This document shows, in pieces, positions 1 through 9,420 of a DNA stretch of 64,000 nt. The notes beneath the pieces were generated by a model. That model was not told where the DNA came from. It ran no database searches and saw only the letters and a list, made by a program, of their open reading frames with translations. Position numbers and translations under genes: made by a program. The DNA comes from Halomonas sp. 54_146 (GTDB taxonomy: Bacteria > Pseudomonadota > Gammaproteobacteria > Pseudomonadales > Halomonadaceae), in the NCBI RefSeq assembly GCF_001507855.1, contig NZ_LGEN01000004.1, forward strand, positions 1-64,000. The letters run 5' to 3'. Position 1 is the first letter of the stretch. Each line of letters opens with the position of its first letter.

Positions 1-3000
1 AATACCACCGGTTCATCCCCGCTCGTGCGGGGATCGGTCATGTCAGCAATCCTTTTTCACGAGCAATAGCGGTTCATCCCCGCTCGTGCGGGGATCGGGT
101 AATGCTCTACACGGATAACTGTTGTATGGTCGGTTCATCCCCGCTCGTGCGGGGATCGGTCCAGATAATTCCAAAGTATCCTCACCAGCATCGGTTCATC
201 CCCGCTCGTGCGGGGATCGGTGGAGCGCTGTTTTGCGCTTACTGGGCACCATCGGTTCATCCCCGCTCGTGCGGGGATCGGACAGTTATTGTCCCTGCTA
301 TCGTAATCGTTACCGGTTCATCCCCGCTCGTGCGGGGATCGGGTAGGGTTCAAGCAGCGCATTTTACCTAAAGACGGTTCATCCCCGCTCGTGCGGGGAT
401 CGGGATCAGCTCGCCTTCAAGCGTCAGCTCCATGCCGGTTCATCCCCGCTCGTGCGGGGATCGGGTTTCATCAAACGCGCCCCATTGGCTGGAAAACGGT
501 TCATCCCCGCTCGTGCGGGGATCGGGCTTTCATTCTCTTCACGAAATATTCCACCGCCGGTTCATCCCCGCTCGTGCGGGGATCGGAATGGCTTCATCTG
601 CCCCTAAGAAGGTGTCGCCGGTTCATCCCCGCTCGTGCGGGGATCGGCCGATACGAGTTCGATAAAGAACAGCGCATGCCGGTTCATCCCCGCTCGTGCG
701 GGGATCGGGCGGCAACTGGAGCAATGGCGCGAATGCCGGGCGGTTCATCCCCGCTCGTGCGGGGATCGGCACTAAAGCACGGCGACTATAATCCTCTAGC
801 TCGGTTCATCCCCGCTCGTGCGGGGATCGGCCGTGAACGGTTTCCGGTGAGCGCCCGGTTGCCGGTTCATCCCCGCTCGTGCGGGGATCGGACTTCGCCT
901 AGCTCGCTACTGTTGGGGTCAAACGGTTCATCCCCGCTCGTGCGGGGATCGGCCCGGCCACATCACTTGGCTTAGTGGCGGCAGCGGTTCATCCCCGCTC
1001 GTGCGGGGATCGGCGCACATGGGACGATCTCGCAGATCGTTTCGACGGTTCATCCCCGCTCGTGCGGGGATCGGTCGATCATGCTAATGGGTACGCCTTT
1101 GATGGTCGGTTCATCCCCGCTCGTGCGGGGATCGGCAGGTCAACCGTCACCAGCCCGTGAAGCTCGCCGGTTCATCCCCGCTCGTGCGGGGATCGGTCAA
1201 CCTCGTTGGCATACTGCGGGCGAACATGCGGTTCATCCCCGCTCGTGCGGGGATCGGTCGATCAGGTCGGAGAACTCCGCTTTCCGCATCGGTTCATCCC
1301 CGCTCGTGCGGGGATCGGCTCAAGAGCGCTGGCTAGCAGTAGCTCGCGGACGGTTCATCCCCGCTCGTGCGGGGATCGGGAGCATACGTTCCTCGCCCGC
1401 CGCGACAACAACGGTTCATCCCCGCTCGTGCGGGGATCGGGCCTGCAAGCCAACGGTCTCATGTGGAAGCTGCGGTTCATCCCCGCTCGTGCGGGGATCG
1501 GTTTTGATGAATGCCAGTGACCGAGCGATCAAGCGGTTCATCCCCGCTCGTGCGGGGATCGGCTACTGATCGTGTTATTCCTGCATCCTCGCTGCGGTTC
1601 ATCCCCGCTCGTGCGGGGATCGGTCAACGGTTCCTGGCGTTGATCGTGGCTATCCCGGTTCATCCCCGCTCGTGCGGGGATCGGCGAAAATACGTAAAGC
1701 ACGTCACCCACGATGTCGGTTCATCCCCGCTCGTGCGGGGATCGGCCATAGGCAAGTGAACCCCAATGACATAAAGACGGTTCATCCCCGCTCGTGCGGG
1801 GATCGGGAATTTGAACAGCTACAAGCTCAAGTCGATGGCGGTTCATCCCCGCTCGTGCGGGGATCGGATTAGCAGAATCTGAGCATCCACCCGGCAACGC
1901 GGTTCATCCCCGCTCGTGCGGGGATCGGTTTTGATGTTTCATCTCAATAGCTCCATTTTGCGGTTCATCCCCGCTCGTGCGGGGATCGGACGGAGGCAAC
2001 AAACAAAACAGCGGGTTTAACTGGTTCATCCCCGCTCGTGCGGGGATCGGTTGGTGTTTCTCATCAGATACTATCCGCGTGGCGGTTCATCCCCGCTCGT
2101 GCGGGGATCGGTCAGCGGCGAAGCGTGCGCGCTCGCCTTGGGACGGTTCATCCCCGCTCGTGCGGGGATCGGACTGTTGGCCTGCTGGGTGTCGGGCTGG
2201 TGGCCGGTTCATCCCCGCTCGTGCGGGGATCGGGATGGCTTCGAAGTGGAAGAGATCGGCCTGACCGGTTCATCCCCGCTCGTGCGGGGATCGGTCTATC
2301 GCCGGTAAAGCCGACCTTGGCGACACCGGTTCATCCCCGCTCGTGCGGGGATCGGGTTTCATCAAACGCGCCCCACTGGCTGGCAAACGGTTCATCCCCG
2401 CTCGTGCGGGGATCGGCTGACCACACTGGTTACAACTCTTTTTTAAGACGGTTCATCCCCGCTCGTGCGGGGATCGGGCTATCTCAATGCAACACTGACA
2501 AACCAAACCCGGTTCATCCCCGCTCGTGCGGGGATCGGATTTTTAGTTATCTCGCCGGTAATAGTAGAGCCGGTTCATCCCCGCTCGTGCGGGGATCGGA
2601 TAAAAATCATTTAACCATTGCTCGATCATAACGGTTCATCCCCGCTCGTGCGGGGATCGGGAAAGGGGCCTTAAACGGCTCCTTTTTTTTAACGGTTCAT
2701 CCCCGCTCGTGCGGGGATCGGTCTCAGCCAAACCCCACGCCGTTTTAATAGATCGGTTCATCCCCGCTCGTGCGGGGATCGGTGTAAACACAGATGTAAC
2801 CTTTTATAACGTTACGGTTCATCCCCGCTCGTGCGGGGATCGGGCACTCACTCCGCACGCCCTAGCCAGCGCAGACGGTTCATCCCCGCTCGTGCGGGGA
2901 TCGGGGAATGGCTGGCGCAAGGGGAGGTGAAGGCGGCGGCTCATCCCCGCTCGTGCGGGGATCGGGATACCGTCCCGCCGGCGGGCTGATCGACCTGCGG

Positions 3001-5467
3001 TTCATCCCCGCTCGTGCGGGGATCGGGCCACACCGCCAGCGATCAGTGCCGCTTCAAACGGTTCATCCCCGCTCGTGCGGGGATCGGAGTATCGTGATTG
3101 GGCGGCGCATGTTAGCGAACGGTTCATCCCCGCTCGTGCGGGGATCGGAGCGGGTTAGACTGCGCTTCCAGCTCAACGCCCGGTTCATCCCCGCTCGTGC
3201 GGGGATCGGGCCACACCGCCAGCGATCAATGCCGCTTCAAACGGTTCATCCCCGCTCGTGCGGGGATCGGCGCAGGGCTTGGGCGCTTCGCTGGCATCTA
3301 CGCGGTTCATCCCCGCTCGTGCGGGGATCGGGTAGTGCGCGGGTAGCGGCTGGCCTTCAGCCACGGTTCATCCCCGCTCGTGCGGGGATCGGAATATGCT
3401 GGCTCTCTCTCCTAGAGATGTATACGGTTCATCCCCGCTCGTGCGGGGATCGGTCAATAATAATTGCAGAAAACTGTTTCCCAAACGGTTCATCCCCGCT
3501 CGTGCGGGGATCGGCGAGCGTGAGTATTGCGCACGTTCGCTGGCTAACGGTTCATCCCCGCTCGTGCGGGGATCGGATCCACCACACCACCGGGGGCGAC
3601 AATGACGGCGGTTCATCCCCGCTCGTGCGGGGATCGGGTCGTTAGGTTGGGCTGTAGCGGTTCGATAATCGGTTCATCCCCGCTCGTGCGGGGATCGGGC
3701 AAAGAATCAGCCGAAAGCACCGTCCGTAACCGGTTCATCCCCGCTCGTGCGGGGATCGGGTCGAACTTTGTTGGAATCTCTCCATTTCTTGCGGTTCATC
3801 CCCGCTCGTGCGGGGATCGGATGGTTAAGATCACGGGTGGTTCAGGTGAGGGCGGTTCATCCCCGCTCGTGCGGGGATCGGGTGAGCGATCCGTAGTTAA
3901 CGGAACCCTTGAGCGGTTCATCCCCGCTCGTGCGGGGATCGGTTAACTGCAAGTGCAGTCAGCAGCCCGTATTGCGGTTCATCCCCGCTCGTGCGGGGAT
4001 CGGACTGTGCAGGCTGATAGCTCTTGGCGTTTTTGCGGTTCATCCCCGCTCGTGCGGGGATCGGTTTAATCCAGTTTATTACCGCCTCAAAAGCTGCGGT
4101 TCATCCCCGCTCGTGCGGGGATCGGGTGCCACCTACATGCCGTTTGGCGATATGGCGCGGTTCATCCCCGCTCGTGCGGGGATCGGTGGAGGTGCCAGCA
4201 AAAGCAACCAAACACCCGCGGTTCATCCCCGCTCGTGCGGGGATCGGGTGAGCATATTTGGCGCGATGTCATTGCCGAGCGGTTCATCCCCGCTCGTGCG
4301 GGGATCGGATTGATCTTGGATTGTCTGGTGTCAACGTTGACGGTTCATCCCCGCTCGTGCGGGGATCGGGCGATGATTGATAGCGAGCAGTTCTCCACTG
4401 GCGGTTCATCCCCGCTCGTGCGGGGATCGGCCCAGACGTTAAACCAAAGACTGGCGGGGATACGGTTCATCCCCGCTCGTGCGGGGATCGGAATCCGTTT
4501 GCAGAGCGCGTACTGTCGGGTCGCGGTTCATCCCCGCTCGTGCGGGGATCGGCGTTGGCGGCTTGTGTAGAACAAGTTCAGCGACGGTTCATCCCCGCTC
4601 GTGCGGGGATCGGGATGCGGTCTAATATGCTCATGTGGTGTGCTCCGGTTCATCCCCGCTCGTGCGGGGATCGGGACGCCACCGACCAAGCGCTCATTTA
4701 TTACTACGGTTCATCCCCGCTCGTGCGGGGATCGGCCAAATTTTTTAGCATACCTCGTTAATTCTGACGGTTCATCCCCGCTCGTGCGGGGATCGGCTAC
4801 GCAGAAACACGCACCATGTAGACAGCCACGGTTCATCCCCGCTCGTGCGGGGATCGGATATCTGGTCAGCGTATCAACATTAACGACCGGGGTTCATCCC
4901 CGCTCGTGCGGGGATCGGCCACCTCTTCAGTTGGCCCTTATGGTCTATATCGGTTCATCCCCGCTCGTGCGGGGATCGGATCGGATAGCGCCTTTTTATA
5001 GTCAACGCTGCCGGTTCATCCCCGCTCGTGCGGGGATCGGTTGGTCGCCAACGTCCCGCAGCCAAAAGAGCACGGTTCATCCCCGCTCGTGCGGGGATCG
5101 GGATTGAACTGACTGACAGACACCGCTAGAGCGCGGTTCATCCCCGCTCGTGCGGGGATCGGGCTGAAGGCCACGCGCTGATCGTTGGCGATAACGGTTC
5201 ATCCCCGCTCGTGCGGGGATCGGACTGCAGAAGACGTTTTTGAGCAGCACCGCAACGGTTCATCCCCGCTCGTGCGGGGATCGGGCTGACGAGCCAATGG
5301 ATAGCGTCGAGCACCACGGTTCATCCCCGCTCGTGCGGGGATCGGGGGCATGGACATTGACGCCATACTCGCAGAGACGGTTCATCCCCGCTCGTGCGGG
5401 GATCGGATGGTAACGGTGGTCTTTATGACCACCATCCACGGTTCATCCCCGCTCGTGCGGGGATCGG
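1..5467 (-). CRISPR. Type I-E CRISPR array, 90 repeats, open at the left edge
   Basis: Ninety 29-nt repeats run from 9-37 to 5439-5467 with a 61-bp period. On the plus strand each begins CGGTTCATCCCC and ends GGGGATCGG. The reverse complement begins CCGATCCCC and ends GGGGATGAACCG, the usual type I-E form, so transcription runs on the minus strand, away from the cas genes, and the crRNA 5' handle would be ATGAACCG. All 89 whole spacers are 32 nt except the one at 3515-3547 (33 nt). Bases 1-8 are the end of another spacer, so the array continues leftward. Repeat variants seen: T at the first plus-strand base at 2022, G at 4890, and C for T at 2940. The leader side is the right end, so spacer 5407-5438 is the youngest and those near position 1 are the oldest. 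Confidence 0.99.
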
Positions 5468-5577
5468 ACTAGTTGTAGATAATTGATCTACAAGAAGAAA
5501 ATAGCAGATATAAATTCTACCGGCTATTTTGCTTACTTTTTAACCAGATCAAATTATTAAAGATCCAATAAAATCAG
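5468..5577 (-). promoter_or_regulatory. CRISPR leader
   Basis: AT-rich 110-bp spacer between the last repeat and the cas2 stop codon, where a type I-E leader is expected. It holds two perfect inverted repeats: TTGTAGAT/ATCTACAA (5473-5480 and 5486-5493), starting 5 bp from the array, and AAAATAGC/GCTATTTT (5498-5505 and 5523-5530). GATCAAATTATTA at 5547-5559 matches the IHF consensus WATCAANNNNTTR at all but the first base. IHF bends the leader for Cas1-Cas2 integration in E. coli I-E; its use here is inferred. I could not assign a convincing -35/-10 pair for pre-crRNA. Confidence 0.8.
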
Positions 5578-5871
<294 letters not shown>

Positions 5872-6792
5872 TTATCCGCTCCTGTGCCCAGCATCGCCAA
5901 CCGAAGGTGGCTCTGGTATCGCAGGTGGCACCGCATCAGGTGCTGGCGGTGGGGGCTGAATATCGCCCGCGGCCAGCACATCTTCGATCATGGGGATTAA
6001 GCGCTGGAGAATGCGGGACTGCTTGAATGCATCGCGGCAGGCGATACGGACTTCCCTTTCCGGCATAGGCGGATTACGTGCAGCGACTCTAAAGGCCGCA
6101 GGCACTACCGTTTCAAACTTCACGATGTCGGCAATATCGTACACAAAGCTCAGCGGCTTACCGGTGTGCAGATACCCAATCGCTGGGGCGTAACCTGCTG
6201 CCAAAATGGCGGCTTCGGTTATTCCATATAAGCACGCTGTTGCTGATGAAAGGCATTGGTTAGCAACATCCGATGCATCCCACTGTTTTGGGTCGTAACG
6301 ACGCCCGTTCCATTTAACGCCGTACTGTTTGGCTAACAGCTGGTAAGTTTTGCGAACTCTGGCACCTTCCATGCCGCGTAATTGCTCAATGCTGCGACGA
6401 GAAGGTGGCTCTTCCCCAAAACGCAGCTCAAACATTTTGCGTACCACTTTTAGGCGCAGTTTTTCATCCAACGCCAGCTGTGCCTGGTAGAGTAATTTAT
6501 CTGACCGCGCACCCCCCGGTTGGCCAGCGCTATAGAGTCGTACGCCAGCATCGCCTACCCAAATCAGTAGCGTACCTACCGTAGCCGCCAGCTTAATGGC
6601 GGCATGAGAAACTCGGGTGCCCGGTTCCAGCAGTAGGCACGCCACCGAGCCCACTGGGATATGCATGCGCTCGCCATTGACGTCGTCAATGACCACAAAG
6701 GCACCGTCGCGAACGTCTATTTGCCCCATCCCGATAAAGATCATCGACATACGGTCTTTTTCGGGAATGGGCTTTAGCGGAATAAAGCCCAT
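5872..6792 (-). CDS. cas1: CRISPR-associated integrase Cas1 (type I-E)
   Basis: Cas1e, 306 aa (E. coli 305). It is the metal-dependent integrase that joins prespacers to the array together with Cas2. The catalytic set is intact: E142 (in GMEGARVRK), H209 (in GYLHTGKPL), D219 and D222 (in FVYDIADIVKFE), matching E141/H208/D218/D221 of E. coli with an offset of one. The N-terminal beta domain (about 1-90) is followed by the alpha-helical catalytic domain. The C-terminal ~30 residues are proline-rich, as in other I-E Cas1 tails. Its intactness agrees with an array that has grown to at least 90 repeats. Confidence 0.98.
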   Translation of the reverse strand: MGFIPLKPIPEKDRMSMIFIGMGQIDVRDGAFVVIDDVNGERMHIPVGSVACLLLEPGTRVSHAAIKLAATVGTLLIWVGDAGVRLYSAGQPGGARSDKLLYQAQLALDEKLRLKVVRKMFELRFGEEPPSRRSIEQLRGMEGARVRKTYQLLAKQYGVKWNGRRYDPKQWDASDVANQCLSSATACLYGITEAAILAAGYAPAIGYLHTGKPLSFVYDIADIVKFETVVPAAFRVAARNPPMPEREVRIACRDAFKQSRILQRLIPMIEDVLAAGDIQPPPPAPDAVPPAIPEPPSVGDAGHRSG

Positions 6793-6801
6793 TTGGGTCT
6801 C

Positions 6802-7491
6802 CTAAGGTCGTCGCAGTAGCAGCAAACCACCGCCAAACGCTTTGGCCCGTCCAATGCCGTGAGCCATGGTTTCGATCAGCTTTCCTGGATGGGTCACTTC
6901 CAGCAGACCTTCGTAATCCACCGTGGAGAATTGAACCGGCTTTCCGCTGCCTTTGTTCAATACATGTTGACGGTAGGCACCGAGCTCTGGCGTAACCGGT
7001 AGGCGAAAGCCCCACGTTTCAGCACGGCTTTCGAGCCACTCACGGGCCTTACTATTCATCGCATCAACGCAGGTTTGGCTAGTACGCTGCCCCGGCGCGA
7101 ATGGCTTTTTGGCGGCCATTAACACATCGGCGCGTTGGCCACGTTTTCCAGGCACCGGAACCGCCACCGTAGGGTTAGCACGCAGGCGGAACGCCAGCGT
7201 ATCACCCACGTTGAGCTCTGGTGTAAAGGGTTTGCTCTCTGCAGTAAGTAAGCCAGCCACTGATACAGGTTCGCGGTTTGAAAGAACATAAAAGAGGGGT
7301 AGCCCTTTGGGACCTCTACCCTCCTCAGTTTCTTCCATTTCCTGCCTGAAAAGAAACGGGCGGGGGCCTTCATACTCGGGAAATAGCTGCCACAAAAGCT
7401 GATGCGCGGTATAGGCTTCTGCGTTCATTACATCAAACAGTTTTTCGCGAGACAGCCCATTCAAGTCCACACGTACGCGGGAGAGATACAT
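6802..7491 (-). CDS. cas6e: crRNA endoribonuclease Cas6e (CasE/Cse3)
   Basis: 229 aa, somewhat longer than E. coli CasE (199). It cuts pre-crRNA at the base of the repeat hairpin and stays bound as part of Cascade. The start MYLSRVRVDLNG is characteristic; H30 in AYTAHQLLWQLF fits the catalytic histidine; the C-terminal glycine-rich loop is GIGRAKAFGGGLL. The ATG at 7491 overlaps the cas5 stop by one base (TAATG). The frame stays open upstream to 7635, but that extension is antisense-like sequence over cas5 and does not resemble the family. The repeat stem CCCCGC...GCGGGG in this array is the expected substrate. Confidence 0.97.
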   Translation of the reverse strand: MYLSRVRVDLNGLSREKLFDVMNAEAYTAHQLLWQLFPEYEGPRPFLFRQEMEETEEGRGPKGLPLFYVLSNREPVSVAGLLTAESKPFTPELNVGDTLAFRLRANPTVAVPVPGKRGQRADVLMAAKKPFAPGQRTSQTCVDAMNSKAREWLESRAETWGFRLPVTPELGAYRQHVLNKGSGKPVQFSTVDYEGLLEVTHPGKLIETMAHGIGRAKAFGGGLLLLRRP

Positions 7492-8240
7492 TAGCGTGCC
7501 TCCTCGGCTGCCACTGAACGGCGAAACTCTAACCGAGAGCCAAACTGCCAGCGGCGGCGATTTAGCGGCAAATCCCATACATCGTTGTACTCTGCCACTT
7601 GGCTGCCATCTAAACCACTCGCCTCGCCTTCCCATGCGTATAGCGCTTCATCGGGAAAACGCAGTGCCTTTCTGTCTTCTTGGCAGTTGACCGCCAGTGT
7701 AGGGAACGTCGCATCAAGCGCTTCTTTAAGGGTGCTGCACTCTCGTCGCTGGGGTGCCAACGGCGCAGCGGGCGGGCAAGATTTTCGTCCTAAATAAAGC
7801 GGGTAGTGGGGCGTTTTTAGCGCTTGCTCAAGTTCAGAAAGCGTTAGGGTTGCTTCTGGCGTTAGCCAGACGACTACTGTCCATAGGCCATCGCAGCGAT
7901 AGTCGCGGCTGGATAGGATCGTTTTCAGCGCATCGCGCGGCCCGCTTAGCTCCTCTTTGCGGGTGTGGTAGCTCACTTTTGACTGTGCGGCGGGCATCTG
8001 CACCGTGTGGTAGTCGCGCATGAGCATACCGGAGGTGTACTGCTTTACGCCCATGGCAATGCTGTCACGCAGCTGCATTTGGCCTGCATCGTCATCGCGA
8101 CGAATACCTAGTGCTGCCCCCAGCAATCCCAAAACAGCTCCTTTGCCCGGATAAGTCGCCGTAGGGCGCGTTTCACCAACGGCGGCTTCGCCCCAACTGG
8201 CAAGCGGCGCATAGAGCCGAAAAATAAGATAGTCGGTCAT
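7491..8240 (-). CDS. cas5: Cascade subunit Cas5e (CasD)
   Basis: 249 aa RAMP protein (E. coli CasD 224). It caps the 5' handle of the crRNA in Cascade. The N-terminus MTDYLIFRLYAPLASWGE and the nearby TRPTATYPGKGAVLGLLGAA segment are hallmarks of Cas5e. The ATG at 8240 follows the cas7 stop by 9 bp, with the GAGGGGG ribosome-binding site overlapping the end of cas7. The C-terminus has an RRSVAAEEAR extension. Function is assigned from family and operon position. Confidence 0.97.
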   Translation of the reverse strand: MTDYLIFRLYAPLASWGEAAVGETRPTATYPGKGAVLGLLGAALGIRRDDDAGQMQLRDSIAMGVKQYTSGMLMRDYHTVQMPAAQSKVSYHTRKEELSGPRDALKTILSSRDYRCDGLWTVVVWLTPEATLTLSELEQALKTPHYPLYLGRKSCPPAAPLAPQRRECSTLKEALDATFPTLAVNCQEDRKALRFPDEALYAWEGEASGLDGSQVAEYNDVWDLPLNRRRWQFGSRLEFRRSVAAEEAR

Positions 8241-8249
8241 GCCGCCCCC

Positions 8250-9341
8250 TCACTGGTCGGATTTTAAGAAAGCGATCAGTTCTGAAAGGCTGCCCTTTTT
8301 AACATTGCCTTTTAGCTGCGGCTCTTCATAGCCGGTCTCGGCACTCGTGACAAAGCGGCTGTCAGCGCCTGCGTCATAGGCGCTATCAAACGCGTTAGCT
8401 TGCTCTTCAATACGCTTAATGGCATCGAGCGCTTGATCTTGCCCCGCGATAGGCCGCAGATAAGCGGTAGAAAGTGAGCGCGGCTGCTGGTTACCTTTTT
8501 CCGCCAGCACGTAGCTCGCGTGGGCACGGGAACCAAAGCTGTTTTGCTTGCCTTTAGGCGACGTTTTCGCCGCAGCTTCCACCAGTGCAGCAATCGCTTG
8601 GTCGGCTAATTCACCATTACCCTGCAGGTTCTCAACCAATTGCTGGCGGTCAATGCAGATATACAGATAGAACAACCCGGCACCAAAGCCAGATTCACCG
8701 ATATGCGCAGCACCCCGGTCTTTATCGCCGCTGTTTAAGTCATCAACCGCCGTGAAGTAATCATCTTCCACTTCGGCGGCATGCACGGTGATGGCGTGGG
8801 CCACTTGGCAAGCGGCATCGACGTTATATTCAGGCACGGCGGCCAGCATGCGTCCAAACAGCGCTACATCGGCGGCGGCAGGCTTATGGCGCAAGAGCTT
8901 TAGTTCATCATCGTTTGGCTCGCGCTTCTCTGCCGCCAGCGTTTCAACCAATGCACTGATCGCTTGACGTTCTTCCAAGCCAACGTGCACTAACTGTTCA
9001 ATTTCAAACTCTTTAGCTTCGCCCTTTTCTACTTTGCGCAATTTACCAAACACGCCCGCTATTTTTTCTGCACTCGCCGCTGCAGTTTTTTCATCCAACT
9101 CTTTTTCTATCAGTTCTTTGTAGGCTTCTGAACCTAAACGCTTGGTACGCGTACCCACATGCCCAGCCAGTGCTTCTTCGAAGAGCGCAGAGGTACGCCA
9201 AGTGCGCTTGAGGCTTTGTGACGAAACACGTAGGCGCTTAGCGCCACCCATCAAGGCAGTTTTGGGACGGCCTAAATCGTCGCGGTTTAGGTTGGCAGGC
9301 GGATAAGAGGTCAGCAGGTGCAGTTGAATAAAGTGGCTCAT
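8250..9341 (-). CDS. cas7: Cascade backbone subunit Cas7e (CasC/Cse4)
   Basis: 363 aa, the same length as E. coli CasC. Six copies form the crRNA-binding backbone of Cascade. The start MSHFIQLHLLTSYPPANLNRD and the GGAKRLRVSSQSLKRTWR motif (about residues 32-49) are diagnostic. The ATG is preceded by ACGGAG. The 72-bp gap to the upstream cse2 gene carries short tandem repeats, unlike the tight or overlapping junctions elsewhere in the operon. Confidence 0.98.
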   Translation of the reverse strand: MSHFIQLHLLTSYPPANLNRDDLGRPKTALMGGAKRLRVSSQSLKRTWRTSALFEEALAGHVGTRTKRLGSEAYKELIEKELDEKTAAASAEKIAGVFGKLRKVEKGEAKEFEIEQLVHVGLEERQAISALVETLAAEKREPNDDELKLLRHKPAAADVALFGRMLAAVPEYNVDAACQVAHAITVHAAEVEDDYFTAVDDLNSGDKDRGAAHIGESGFGAGLFYLYICIDRQQLVENLQGNGELADQAIAALVEAAAKTSPKGKQNSFGSRAHASYVLAEKGNQQPRSLSTAYLRPIAGQDQALDAIKRIEEQANAFDSAYDAGADSRFVTSAETGYEEPQLKGNVKKGSLSELIAFLKSDQ

Positions 9342-9389
9342 GGGTAACTCCGTTAGTGATGTCTGTATGAAGCAAGAAAGGGTGATCGT

Positions 9390-9420
9390 CAGCCGTAAAA
9401 GACAGTCGTAAAATCAGTCG
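9390..9420 (-). repeat. Short tandem repeat spanning the cse2 stop codon
   Basis: On the plus strand, CAGCCGTAAAAGA (9390-9402), CAGTCGTAAAAT (9403-9414) and CAGTCG (9415-9420) follow each other. The last copy is the coding end of cse2, whose TGA lies at 9414-9416. The spacer after cse2 thus looks like two diverged copies of the gene's own 3' end. Confidence 0.7.

Noticed and set aside
102..5107. Many open frames with repeated RFIPARAGIG, GSSPLVRGS or VHPRSCGDR motifs
   Set aside because: They are translations of the CRISPR repeats in three frames; the 61-bp period rotates the frame, and there are no ribosome sites or real protein families.
1..5467. Self-targeting spacers against genes in this window
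   Set aside because: I saw no spacer obviously matching the sequence at 5578-64000, but this was by eye; a sequence search is needed to settle it.
7494..7635. Longer N-terminus for cas6e
   Set aside because: The extension lies over cas5 in another frame, has no family similarity and would ignore the TAATG coupling at 7491.
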